Shown here: positions 1 through 6,139 of the stretch, one piece after another
Layout: the number at the start of each line of letters is the position of its first letter
Position numbering within the stretch: the first letter of the stretch is position 1
DNA from: Ancrocorticia sp039812645
GTDB taxonomy: Bacteria; Actinomycetota; Actinomycetes; Actinomycetales; Actinomycetaceae
Direction of reading: 5' to 3'
DNA length: 6,703 bases
NCBI GenBank assembly: GCA_039812645.1
Contig: JBDIAV010000128.1
Location: 1-6,703, forward strand
Made by a program: the position numbers and the translations under genes
Notes under the pieces: generated by a model
Told to the model about the DNA's origin: nothing
What the model saw: only the letters and a program-made list of their open reading frames with translations
Database searches by the model: none

Positions 1-48
1 GCCCCACGCTCCTGTAGGAGACCCTGACGGAATCAGCCCCGGCAGCTC

Positions 49-78
49 GGCGCCGCCACCCTTACCCCGTGGCGCGCC
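49..78 (-). terminator. possible hairpin terminator downstream of the hydrolase gene
   Basis: The arms at 49-59 and 69-78 pair over ten base pairs with one bulged C, around a nine-base loop. A second, smaller hairpin (80-84 with 91-95, six-base loop) lies between it and the hydrolase stop codon at 103-105. Neither is followed by a run of U on the minus strand, so at best this is an atypical, U-less terminator of the kind proposed for some actinobacteria. GC-rich DNA makes such hairpins by chance, so the call is weak. I see no gene in bases 1-102. Confidence 0.22.
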
Positions 79-102
79 TGGCACCTTCCTGTGCCGCCAC
101 AC

Positions 103-1023
103 CTACCCCCGCAGCGCCCGGAGGAAGTCGAGGATAATCCGCGTCGACTCCTCTGGCGCCTCTTCGGGCACGAAATGGCCCACGCCAGGCACCACAATAT
201 GGCGATGGATTCCCTTGGCGAACTCGGCGTCCTTGCGCCAGGCGCGCCCAGGCAGCAGCGGATCAAGATCGCCCTGTACGGTCCACACCGGAATCGTGAT
301 GGGTTTCTTCGTGATGTGGAAGTACTTGCGTCCGGTGGGGCGTTGCTGCGCCGTGTAGGACCAGCGCAACTGCTCGGTGGCATACTTGGCGGCTTCGGGC
401 AGTCGCATCGCTGCGGCATAAAGGTGAGCCTGGGATGCGGCGCCGTCGTTCCCCCTGGCAGACCATTCCACCAACAACTTCTTGACGTAGTTGTCCGCTT
501 TAATGGCGCGGCGCGCAAGCGGCGGAATAAAGGTATCCGCCACGTGGCGCCAGGTGTGCAGCGTCAGGTGGGTGCCCACGCGTTGGAGGGTGCGAGTGTG
601 TGGGGCTGAGAAGGTAACGATGCCTTCCACGAGATTTGGGTCAAGCGTGGGGGTTGCCCACGCGAGCGAGCCGCCACGCCCGTGCCCCACCACAACCACC
701 CGTGAGGCGCCAAGTGAGCGCGCAATAGCGCCGATGTCGTGTGAGAGGGTCAAGGCGTCGGCGCCCTCGGGCGTTTTGTCCGAGCCAGCGATGCCACGCT
801 GATCAATCGCCGCCACCTCATATCCGGCAGCGGCGATAGGTTCCAGCTGGTGACGCCACGCCCACCAGTATTCTGGGTAGCCGTGCACGAGCACTACTAA
901 GGGCCGGTCGTCGCGGTGTTCACCCATATGGGCCAGATGAAACTGGCATCCGTTGGCCTGGACGAAGCGATGGGTCCACGGCCCGTCCATAAAAACGCAG
1001 GAGGTATCTGCGGGAGCAGACAT
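103..1023 (-). CDS. alpha/beta-fold hydrolase, epoxide-hydrolase-like, lacking the usual nucleophile
   Basis: A 306-residue cytoplasmic protein with no signal peptide or membrane helix. The start is an ATG at 1021-1023 preceded by AGGA seven bases upstream. The fold is clear: an oxyanion-loop motif HGYPEYWWAWRHQL at residues 47-60, IDQRGIAGSD at about 73-82 (the strand-4 region of epoxide hydrolases and related enzymes), a helical cap between about 140 and 235, the catalytic-acid motif GDLDPLLP at 251-258, and the catalytic histidine in GVGHFVPEEAP at 280-290 (His283). The nucleophile elbow, however, reads VVGHGRGG at 111-118: residue 115, where epoxide hydrolases carry Asp and esterases Ser, is Gly (codon GGG at 681-679). 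An acid and a histidine are thus present without the expected nucleophile. It may be non-catalytic, use another residue, or bind a ligand only. The substrate cannot be told from sequence. It lies 15 bases behind the membrane-protein gene and probably shares its transcript. From memory, M. tuberculosis also has an epoxide-hydrolase homologue (EphE, Rv3670) fairly near its tad-like genes. Confidence 0.9.
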   Translation of the reverse strand: MSAPADTSCVFMDGPWTHRFVQANGCQFHLAHMGEHRDDRPLVVLVHGYPEYWWAWRHQLEPIAAAGYEVAAIDQRGIAGSDKTPEGADALTLSHDIGAIARSLGASRVVVVGHGRGGSLAWATPTLDPNLVEGIVTFSAPHTRTLQRVGTHLTLHTWRHVADTFIPPLARRAIKADNYVKKLLVEWSARGNDGAASQAHLYAAAMRLPEAAKYATEQLRWSYTAQQRPTGRKYFHITKKPITIPVWTVQGDLDPLLPGRAWRKDAEFAKGIHRHIVVPGVGHFVPEEAPEESTRIILDFLRALRG

Positions 1024-1038
1024 GCAGCAGTCCTATCT

Positions 1039-2169
1039 CTACTTACCCGTAGATCCGGGAGCGATCTCGCGACGCGTCACGATGGAACCATACTTCTCGC
1101 CGCGGCGCCGCGCCGAATGGGACACGATGCCAGTCATGAGGAGCAAAACGCCAAAAGTAAGGATTCTTCCAAAGCTCAAACCCGCCCCGAGGTGCAGAAT
1201 GATGCTGTTGATGAGCAAGTTATCTGTGCCGAAGAAATTGGTCAGCGGATCCATCACGAATTTCTCGACGAGCGAGGGCGCCGCCACACCAACGAGTCCC
1301 GCCACAGCCAAGAGGGTACCGATCACCATCGCTCCGAGAGAGGACAATCTGGCGATGAACCACACGAGGGCGACGGCGACGAGGCCTCCCGCGAGCTCTG
1401 CGAGCAGCAGCCAGTTCACGCCCGTTCCGGAGGACCGCTCACTCAGCGGGCCAAGCTCCAGATTGTAAATCGAGTCAGACAGCAGATAGTAACCGATGGG
1501 TACGAGGAGCAGCGTAGCGAGAAGAACCCAGGTATGGGTCCATCCGCGCCCGCGTGGAGCTTCGGGGGTCGAGACAGGCATCGCAGCTGGCGCGGCCGTG
1601 ACCGGGGAGGCTGTTGCCGGTGCAGCCCACGCATTGACAGGGGCAGGCGTTTCCAAGGGAGCCGGGGCGGCGAACGGCGCTGCTGCCTCCGTGGACGCAT
1701 TGGTGGGACTCGAGGTGGGGAGCACCGAGGTGGTCATCGGCTGCGGAGGACTCGCAACAGGGTAGGAAGCGGTTGCGCCCGTATCTTCGGCAAGGTCATC
1801 ATCTGCGCCAAACGAATAGTCGATGGTCGAGTAGTCCGTGATCGCGTCGTCGCGGGAGGTACGGACCGGTGCCGCTTCGCCGTCGTCGTTAATCAGCGCG
1901 GTGGGTGCTTCATCCGGTGACGAAGGCTCGGGGTCAAGTGGTTCAGGCTCACGTTCCTGCTGGTCAAAGGCGGGATCCATGCCCTGGGTGTGTGCAAAGA
2001 TCTCGGTGTCTGTCCACGAGTCGTCCACAAACGCCGGCGGGTTTACCTGTGCGCCGCTCGACGGCGTGCTGGCGCTAGACGGCGAGGTCGCGGGAAGCGG
2101 AGCCAAGATCTCGTCGTCCTCGAAGGGGCGGCGAGGGTTTGAGCTGTACGGATCGGTCGGGGTGGACAT
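1039..2169 (-). CDS. four-helix membrane protein with long disordered N-terminus
   Basis: A 376-residue protein that I do not recognise as a named family. Residues 1 to about 208 are low-complexity: first a stretch rich in Pro, Ser, Asp and Glu, then from about 140 a run rich in Ala, Pro, Thr and Ser, with no predicted helix. Four hydrophobic segments follow at about 212-230, 252-274, 277-299 and 318-350. The last is long and could hold two short helices. A basic tail (HSARRRGEKYGSIVTRR) closes the protein. The positive-inside rule suggests that the tail and the short positive loop before helix 1 (RGRG) are cytoplasmic, so the disordered arm would be cytoplasmic too. The ATG at 2167-2169 has a near-perfect Shine-Dalgarno, AAGGAGG, four bases upstream. 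The stop is 15 bases before the hydrolase start, indicating an operon. Function is unknown; proteins with this layout in actinobacteria are often envelope-associated, but that is only a general analogy. Confidence 0.85.
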   Translation of the reverse strand: MSTPTDPYSSNPRRPFEDDEILAPLPATSPSSASTPSSGAQVNPPAFVDDSWTDTEIFAHTQGMDPAFDQQEREPEPLDPEPSSPDEAPTALINDDGEAAPVRTSRDDAITDYSTIDYSFGADDDLAEDTGATASYPVASPPQPMTTSVLPTSSPTNASTEAAAPFAAPAPLETPAPVNAWAAPATASPVTAAPAAMPVSTPEAPRGRGWTHTWVLLATLLLVPIGYYLLSDSIYNLELGPLSERSSGTGVNWLLLAELAGGLVAVALVWFIARLSSLGAMVIGTLLAVAGLVGVAAPSLVEKFVMDPLTNFFGTDNLLINSIILHLGAGLSFGRILTFGVLLLMTGIVSHSARRRGEKYGSIVTRREIAPGSTGK

Positions 2170-2173
2170 GGAG

Positions 2174-2180
2174 CCTCCTT
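2174..2180 (-). promoter_or_regulatory. strong ribosome binding site of the membrane-protein gene
   Basis: The minus strand reads AAGGAGG, the full anti-Shine-Dalgarno complement, four bases before the ATG at 2169. It fixes that start and makes this the best ribosome binding site of the three minus-strand genes. The rest of the 2170-2310 gap shows no clear terminator. TAGACT on the minus strand near 2237-2242 resembles a -10 box but lacks a matching -35, so I do not call a promoter. Confidence 0.75.
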
Positions 2181-2310
2181 GATCGGGTCTATCTGACGCT
2201 ACGACAGTTGACGGAGTTTTCTGGAGATATCGACGGCGAGTCTAGGGAGAACGTGGCGTAAGAGACCTGCTAGATACCTATGGAATGGGCGACGACGGCG
2301 TGCGGCATCC

Positions 2311-2766
2311 CTACTTGGGGCGAGAGATCGTCGAATCTGACCCGGGGAGCACAAGCTCGTCAATGTACTTTCTGCAGGCGGTCGACGCCTTCGAGATCGT
2401 GACGCGGTCCGGGTTGGAGATCACGGCGTCGTCACCGAGGTGTGCGACCGCTTCGCGACCTTCGGGGGAGAGTTCGTCGTAGGCTTCGTCCGTGAGGCAT
2501 TGGGTATAGTTCTCGCGCACTTCGTCGGTGATCTCGTGGTCGATTTGGGAGAGACCCTCGTCGAGAATGACAACGAAACCGGCCTTGACCTCGTCCTTCG
2601 TAGGGGACTCGACGGTGGACGTAGCGGATGGCTTACCGCTGGAATCGCCGGAGCCTCCACAAGCTCCGAGGGTGAGGGTGATGGCTGCGAGGGCGGCGGC
2701 CGTGCGGAGCGCAGACGCCTTGCGGAAGTGACGTGGGTGGGTGATGGCTGATCGTGCGACTGACAT
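2311..2766 (-). CDS. small secreted lipoprotein of unknown function
   Basis: A 151-residue protein with a type II (lipoprotein) signal peptide: a basic n-region (residues 1-21, with His, Arg and Lys), a hydrophobic core from about 22 to 33, and the lipobox LGAC at 33-36, followed by the Gly/Ser-rich linker GGSGDSSGKP. Cys36 would be lipidated, leaving a mature chain of 116 residues anchored on the outer face of the cytoplasmic membrane. A Thr/Ser/Pro linker runs to about 56. The remaining acidic domain of about 95 residues appears helical and holds just two cysteines, Cys90 and Cys131, which could form a disulfide outside the cell. I do not recognise the domain. The ATG at 2764-2766 is preceded by GAAAGAG seven bases upstream, an acceptable ribosome binding site. 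The gene diverges from the tad operon. It sits 141 bases ahead of the membrane-protein gene on the same strand, so joint transcription is possible but not shown. Confidence 0.85.
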   Translation of the reverse strand: MSVARSAITHPRHFRKASALRTAAALAAITLTLGACGGSGDSSGKPSATSTVESPTKDEVKAGFVVILDEGLSQIDHEITDEVRENYTQCLTDEAYDELSPEGREAVAHLGDDAVISNPDRVTISKASTACRKYIDELVLPGSDSTISRPK

Positions 2767-2828
2767 ACAGATACTCTTTCAAGATTGGACCGCTTGCGCC
2801 AGTCGTCGGTAGGGGATGAACGCTGGGT

Positions 2829-2912
2829 GTGCTCGTTCTGGTGGGGCGGGCTACTTCTGGCGGGAGTGCTCGTTCTAGTACAGGGTGGTTCTTCTGGCGG
2901 GGCGGGCTACTT
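2829..2912. repeat. imperfect direct repeats in the divergent intergenic region
   Basis: Bases 2829-2865 and 2866-2902 form a tandem pair of 37-bp units. The first 11 bases (GTGCTCGTTCT) and an 11-base block near the end (CTTCTGGCGGG) are identical, while the middle is diverged. Laid over this, the 21 bases at 2836-2856 recur at 2892-2912 with a single T/C difference, and TTCTGGYGGGR occurs three times (2836, 2855, 2892). GGGAGTGC at 2862-2869 is also answered by its inverse, GCACTCCC, at 2934-2941. The repeats lie between the lipoprotein start and the likely tadZ start, so they could be regulator-binding sites. They could equally be slippage products in GC-rich non-coding DNA. Confidence 0.6.
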
Positions 2913-3000
2913 TTCTCCCCAGAAACCGTTCGTGCACTCCCCATCCACAGGAGCAACCGTCCGCCAGCGGCTCGGACGTAAAAGCAGTAATGCTTGGACC

Positions 3001-4104
3001 ATGACTAGACGAGAATCCAGCTCCACCGATTCCTATACTCACCGTAGCCACACGAGCGTGAGCCGCGGGGAAAGTGCGAGTCTTGTGGAGAGACCGCCGG
3101 GCCCCGTAGAACCGGGGCGGGTGGCTATTGCGGCCTTGAAGGCCAGTAGTGACGCTGTACGTGGTGAGGTGGCGCGGCTTGCCGCACTGGCTGGAGTGGA
3201 GGTGGCGCATTCACGTGCGGCCATTGAGTCCGGGGCGGTGCTGCGTATTATCGAAGTGCCGGGGACTACTTCTCAGGTGGAAGCAAGTTTCCATCCCTCC
3301 TATGCGCCATATTTCGCCAGGGGGAAGGTACGGATTGCTCTCCCGGAGCAGGCTGAGGACCTCCTCGAATTGATGCTTGCGGCGGGCTCCACTCGCAGGG
3401 GAATCATTGTGGGTGTGGTGGGAGCGCACGGTGGAGCAGGCTGTTCTACGTTGGCCTCGTGGCTGGCGCGCGGCCTCGGAGAAACCGACGCTACCGGCCT
3501 CATTGACCTTGACCCGCTTTCCCTCGGCATCGAACGCGGCCTCGGCGTACATAAGAGTCCGGGATTGCGGTGGGCGGATTTGCCGGAATCCTCGGGAGCG
3601 CTTGTTCCGGGGCGTCTCAATGCGGCGTTGCCTCGTCTGGACGACGTGCATGTTTTGAGCGCGGACGAGCGCGGCGCTGTCCCGCTCTCGGGAGCCTCGG
3701 GCGAACGAGCGATCGCTGCACTTTCGCAGGTCAATGCCGTGACGGTTCTCGATTTGCCTCGCGAAGTGATCGAGGTGGACTCATCGGCGCGTGGCTGGCT
3801 CGAATGGTGCGATGTCCTCGTCATCGTTACTCACGCAACGTCGCGGGGGTTGCGGCACGCTCGTCGAGTTCTGCAACGCGTCCCGGAGGGGACTGTGCCC
3901 GTCGTGGTGATTAATGGGACGAGCGGCGGAGCTGAAACTGCGGCCATCGCGGTGGAACTCGGATTCGAGCGCGTAGTGCCGTTACGGCGCCTGCGCAATT
4001 TGGAGCAGGACCTTGAGCACGGTGTACGCCTAGGGGACCGACGGCGCTGCAACACAGCGCGGGATGTTTCTCGGATACAGGCAATGTGTCTGGAGTTGGT
4101 GTGA
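3001..4104 (+). CDS. tadZ: TadZ/Ssd/CpaE-like protein (MinD-type P-loop fold) of a Tad pilus system
   Basis: From the ATG at 3001 this is 367 residues. Layout: a poorly conserved Ser/Arg-rich leader (1-40), a receiver-like N-terminal domain (about 41-130, including VARLAALAGVEV), then a MinD/ParA-type domain. The P-loop reads GAHGGAGCST at 141-150 and lacks both the signature and the general lysine of the deviant Walker A motif. The LIDLDPL strand (167-173) followed by GIERGLG and PGLRWADL is characteristic of actinobacterial TadZ/Ssd proteins. In Tad systems TadZ is a polar or septal landmark that recruits the secretion ATPase; the mycobacterial homologue Ssd (Rv3660c) was described as a septum-site regulator. 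The start is uncertain. ATG 3001 has no good ribosome binding site. GTG 3085 has GGGGAAAG ten bases upstream and would begin 12 residues before the first conserved strand, and GTG 3058 is a third option. The frame stays open back to 2785, but that stretch lies over repeats and has no good start. It is the first gene of the tad operon, and its stop overlaps the next start. Confidence 0.88.
   Translation: MTRRESSSTDSYTHRSHTSVSRGESASLVERPPGPVEPGRVAIAALKASSDAVRGEVARLAALAGVEVAHSRAAIESGAVLRIIEVPGTTSQVEASFHPSYAPYFARGKVRIALPEQAEDLLELMLAAGSTRRGIIVGVVGAHGGAGCSTLASWLARGLGETDATGLIDLDPLSLGIERGLGVHKSPGLRWADLPESSGALVPGRLNAALPRLDDVHVLSADERGAVPLSGASGERAIAALSQVNAVTVLDLPREVIEVDSSARGWLEWCDVLVIVTHATSRGLRHARRVLQRVPEGTVPVVVINGTSGGAETAAIAVELGFERVVPLRRLRNLEQDLEHGVRLGDRRRCNTARDVSRIQAMCLELV
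3034..3039 (+). promoter_or_regulatory. possible -10 box for the tad operon
   Basis: TATACT, a close match to the sigma-70-type -10 consensus TATAAT, stands out in otherwise GC-rich DNA. No TTGACA-like hexamer lies 16-19 bases upstream. If it is used, transcription would begin near 3046, which would exclude ATG 3001 as the tadZ start and favour GTG 3058 or GTG 3085. This is a by-eye match only. Confidence 0.22.
4092..4095 (+). promoter_or_regulatory. ribosome binding site and coupled TGATG start of tadA
   Basis: GGAG lies eight bases before ATG 4104, inside the last codons of tadZ. The tadZ stop TGA (4102-4104) shares its A with that ATG. This decides for ATG 4104 over the in-frame GTG at 4086, and implies translational coupling. 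Confidence 0.7.
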
Positions 4105-5456
4105 TGGTGCGAGGAGGTCTGGCGGCGAGGTCCGGTGGAGGTGGAGCAAGGTACATCGCAGGTGGGGTAAGGTCCGGGCGGAACGGGCCGCCGTCGCGCC
4201 TCAGTGACATTCAGCTACGGAAGGCGCGCCATGTACTTGCCGGTGGCGCCGACGTCGGTGACGCGCTATCGAGCGCCCTCCCACAGGCCGTAGGAATCCA
4301 CGATATCTTGGGCGCGGGCAGGCAGATCCAGCATGCCGTGGGCGGCGCGGGCCCGGTGCTTCAGCCGCTCCTCGAGGACCCCAGTATCACCGACATTCTT
4401 GTCAACGGCACACACGGCGTCTGGGTGGACCGCGGCACCGGACTGGAACTTATCGAGCAGCTAGTTGGCCATTTTTCCGACGACGACGTCCGCGCGCTCG
4501 CGGTTCGTTTGGCCGCTAGTTGCGGCCAACGGCTTGATGACTCTAGCCCGATTGTTGATGGAACGTTTGAGGGAGGGCTGCGGTTACATGCGGTCCTCCC
4601 CCCTTTGGCTGCGGAGGGTGCACTGATCTCGTTGCGGACGCAGCGGAGAGTGACGTTCAGCCTTGATGATCTGACCCGGTTAGGGATGGTTCCCGAGAGC
4701 ATTCGGCCGTTGGTCGATCGGTTGATTGCGTTGCGCGCCAACGTGATGATCTCGGGGGCGACCGGGTCAGGGAAAACCACATTGTTGGCAGCACTTCTGG
4801 CCGAGATACCGGTGAGTGAGCGGATTCTGGTGATTGAGGAGTCGGCGGAGTTACGCCCGCGGCATCCCCACGTTGTCCACCTTCAAGTGCGCCATGCGAA
4901 TGTGCAGGGAGCCGGGGAGATTTCGATGAGCGATTTGGTGCGGGCTGCAATGCGGATGAGGCCTGATCGGATCGTGCTAGGTGAGTGTCGGGGAAGCGAG
5001 GTGCGCGACGTGCTTTCTGCATTGAATACCGGCCACGAGGGCGGATGGGGAACTATTCATGCCAACTCGGCGACAGATGTTCCCTCCAGATTGGTTGCTT
5101 TGGGTGCGTTGGCTGGCATGGAGGAACCTGTCGTGGCGGCGCAGGCGGTGAGCGCACTCGACGCTGTGATTCATGTTGAGCGGCATGGTGCTCACCGTCA
5201 GGTCCAGCAAATCGCCGTTCTTGAGAGGCAGGGAGGTGAACTTCGTGCCGCGGACGCGCTTGTGTGGAATGGGCGGAAGTTTATTCGAGGGAGCGGATGG
5301 CCTCGTTTGGCGCGGAGGCTGGGGTTTGATGAACAAGGTGATGTGGATGAGTTAGGTATGCAGGGTGGGGTGACTGAAGTGGGTGCGGATGAGCGTGTGA
5401 GTGTAGGGAAACGGTTGAGGCGCGAGGCTCCGAAAGAACCGGAGTGTTTGTCGTGA
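4104..5456 (+). CDS. tadA: TadA/CpaF family secretion ATPase
   Basis: A 450-residue cytoplasmic hexameric ATPase of the type II/IV secretion family that drives Flp pilus assembly. After a Gly/Arg-rich leader (1-30) come the N-terminal domain with LLEDPSITDILVNG (89-102) and a VWVDRGTGL turn, then the catalytic core. The core holds Walker A GATGSGKT (218-225, Lys224), the acidic box VIEESAELRP (243-252, where the family often has EDTAEL), the Walker B region RMRPDRIVLGECRG (284-297) and the His box TGHEGGWGTIHANS (309-322). All catalytic elements are present, so the enzyme should be active. From about residue 400 a hydrophilic tail without recognisable motifs runs to the end; it looks longer than the core domain needs. 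Its DNA (about 5325-5420) is notably poor in C. Start chosen at ATG 4104 (TGATG overlap with tadZ, GGAG at 4092). Its partners are TadZ upstream and the TadB/TadC platform downstream. Confidence 0.96.
   Translation: MVRGGLAARSGGGGARYIAGGVRSGRNGPPSRLSDIQLRKARHVLAGGADVGDALSSALPQAVGIHDILGAGRQIQHAVGGAGPVLQPLLEDPSITDILVNGTHGVWVDRGTGLELIEQLVGHFSDDDVRALAVRLAASCGQRLDDSSPIVDGTFEGGLRLHAVLPPLAAEGALISLRTQRRVTFSLDDLTRLGMVPESIRPLVDRLIALRANVMISGATGSGKTTLLAALLAEIPVSERILVIEESAELRPRHPHVVHLQVRHANVQGAGEISMSDLVRAAMRMRPDRIVLGECRGSEVRDVLSALNTGHEGGWGTIHANSATDVPSRLVALGALAGMEEPVVAAQAVSALDAVIHVERHGAHRQVQQIAVLERQGGELRAADALVWNGRKFIRGSGWPRLARRLGFDEQGDVDELGMQGGVTEVGADERVSVGKRLRREAPKEPECLS
5441..5444 (+). promoter_or_regulatory. 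ribosome binding site and coupled GTGA start of tadB
   Basis: GGAG lies eight bases before GTG 5453, the same spacing as at the tadZ/tadA junction. GTG 5453-5455 overlaps the tadA stop TGA (5454-5456) by the classic GTGA arrangement. The longer in-frame alternative, GTG 5444, overlaps the last base of the GGAG and is therefore less likely. Confidence 0.68.
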
Positions 5457-6139
5457 TCGTATTGCTGGTTGTGCCGTTGTGTTTGCTGGTGTGGGCAGGT
5501 TCTCGAGCCGCGCCACATATTTCGGAGATGCCAATACGGAGCTTTCGTGGTCTTGCCCGAAGGACGCGGCCTCCTCGCCAGCGAAAGGTTGCGGTGGAGC
5601 CGGGACTTTTAGTATCCGAGGTAGCGACACGGCTACGTTCGGGAGCAACTACCGAGGTGGCCTGGCGTCAGGCGTTGATGAGACTGGGGATGGTAGATGC
5701 GGGCGACGCGGAACTTGATAGGTATGGAGTTCCGCGAGCGTTACGTCGGTTGTGGAACGAGCCAACGCGAACATTGCGCAAGAACGGCGACATGAAGACG
5801 GGCATTCCTCCTGCTGTTGCCGTATGCCGAATGAGCCATCTGACGGGAGCACCCACAGCGGATGTCCTGGATTCTTGTGCCCGTGGGGTCATGGAGGCGG
5901 CCGAGGCTGCTGCGGCGAGGCGCGTTGCTTTGGAGGGACCGAAGACGAGTGCTCGAATGCTCTCATGGCTCCCGCTGTTGGGACTGGGGTTAGGCATTGT
6001 GATGGGAGCCGACCCGATTGGTTTTCTTACCGGATCGGTGATCGGAGCGGGTTGTCTGACGGTGGGGTTGACATTTGAAGTGGTTGGAATTCTTTGGGTG
6101 CGGCGGCTTGCGGCGCGTGCGGAGGAGGCAGCGTTGTGA
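5453..6139 (+). CDS. tadB: TadB-like inner-membrane platform protein (type II secretion system F family)
   Basis: A 228-residue membrane protein from GTG 5453. It has an N-terminal helix (about 1-16, IVLLVVPLCLLVWAG), a basic cytoplasmic stretch (RRTRPPRQRK, 36-45), a helical cytoplasmic T2SSF domain (about 50-165, with CRMSHLTGAPTADVLD at 125-140 and the coiled-looking EAAEAAAARRVALEGPKTSARML), and two closely spaced C-terminal helices at about 171-186 and 192-216. The stretch WLPLLGLGLGIVMGADPIG is typical of actinobacterial TadB proteins. It is clearly shorter than proteobacterial TadB (around 300 residues), as usual in this phylum. In the complex it should pair with TadC to form the membrane platform on which the TadA ATPase acts. 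Its stop overlaps the tadC start, and a strong ribosome binding site for tadC lies within its last codons. The split of the names TadB and TadC between the two F-domain proteins rests on gene order. Confidence 0.9.
   Translation: MIVLLVVPLCLLVWAGSRAAPHISEMPIRSFRGLARRTRPPRQRKVAVEPGLLVSEVATRLRSGATTEVAWRQALMRLGMVDAGDAELDRYGVPRALRRLWNEPTRTLRKNGDMKTGIPPAVAVCRMSHLTGAPTADVLDSCARGVMEAAEAAAARRVALEGPKTSARMLSWLPLLGLGLGIVMGADPIGFLTGSVIGAGCLTVGLTFEVVGILWVRRLAARAEEAAL
6121..6128 (+). promoter_or_regulatory. ribosome binding site and coupled TGATG start of tadC
   Basis: GGAGGAGG lies inside the end of tadB, ten bases before ATG 6139 and seven before GTG 6136. The tadB stop TGA (6137-6139) overlaps both. 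ATG 6139 is preferred as the stronger codon, but GTG 6136 would add only one residue. Confidence 0.7.

Noticed and set aside
9..20. Short palindrome CTCCT-GT-AGGAG near the left edge
   Set aside because: A five-base stem with a two-base loop cannot form a stable normal hairpin and has no associated feature; chance is the simplest explanation.
103..609. Open frames overlapping the hydrolase gene on both strands (33-518 minus, 91-609 plus)
   Set aside because: They shadow a gene with recognisable hydrolase motifs, and their translations are compositionally biased with no motif.
916..1920. Plus-strand open frame of 334 codons opposite the membrane-protein gene
   Set aside because: Its translation is rich in Arg, Gly and His with no domain-like pattern. 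It lies antisense to a gene with a strong ribosome binding site and clear membrane helices, and long antisense frames are normal in GC-rich DNA.
2208..2227. TTGACG on the plus strand as a -35 box with TATCGA as -10
   Set aside because: The spacing is only 14 bases, and no plus-strand gene follows before the lipoprotein gene, which is on the other strand.
2829..2912. CRISPR-like or integron-like array
   Set aside because: There are only two or three imperfect copies with irregular spacing (19, 37 and 56 bases), no spacers of constant length and no associated cas or integrase gene in the window.
3211..3824. Minus-strand open frames opposite tadZ
   Set aside because: The translations are Ser/Arg/Pro-rich and motif-free, while the plus strand encodes the conserved TadZ fold in full.
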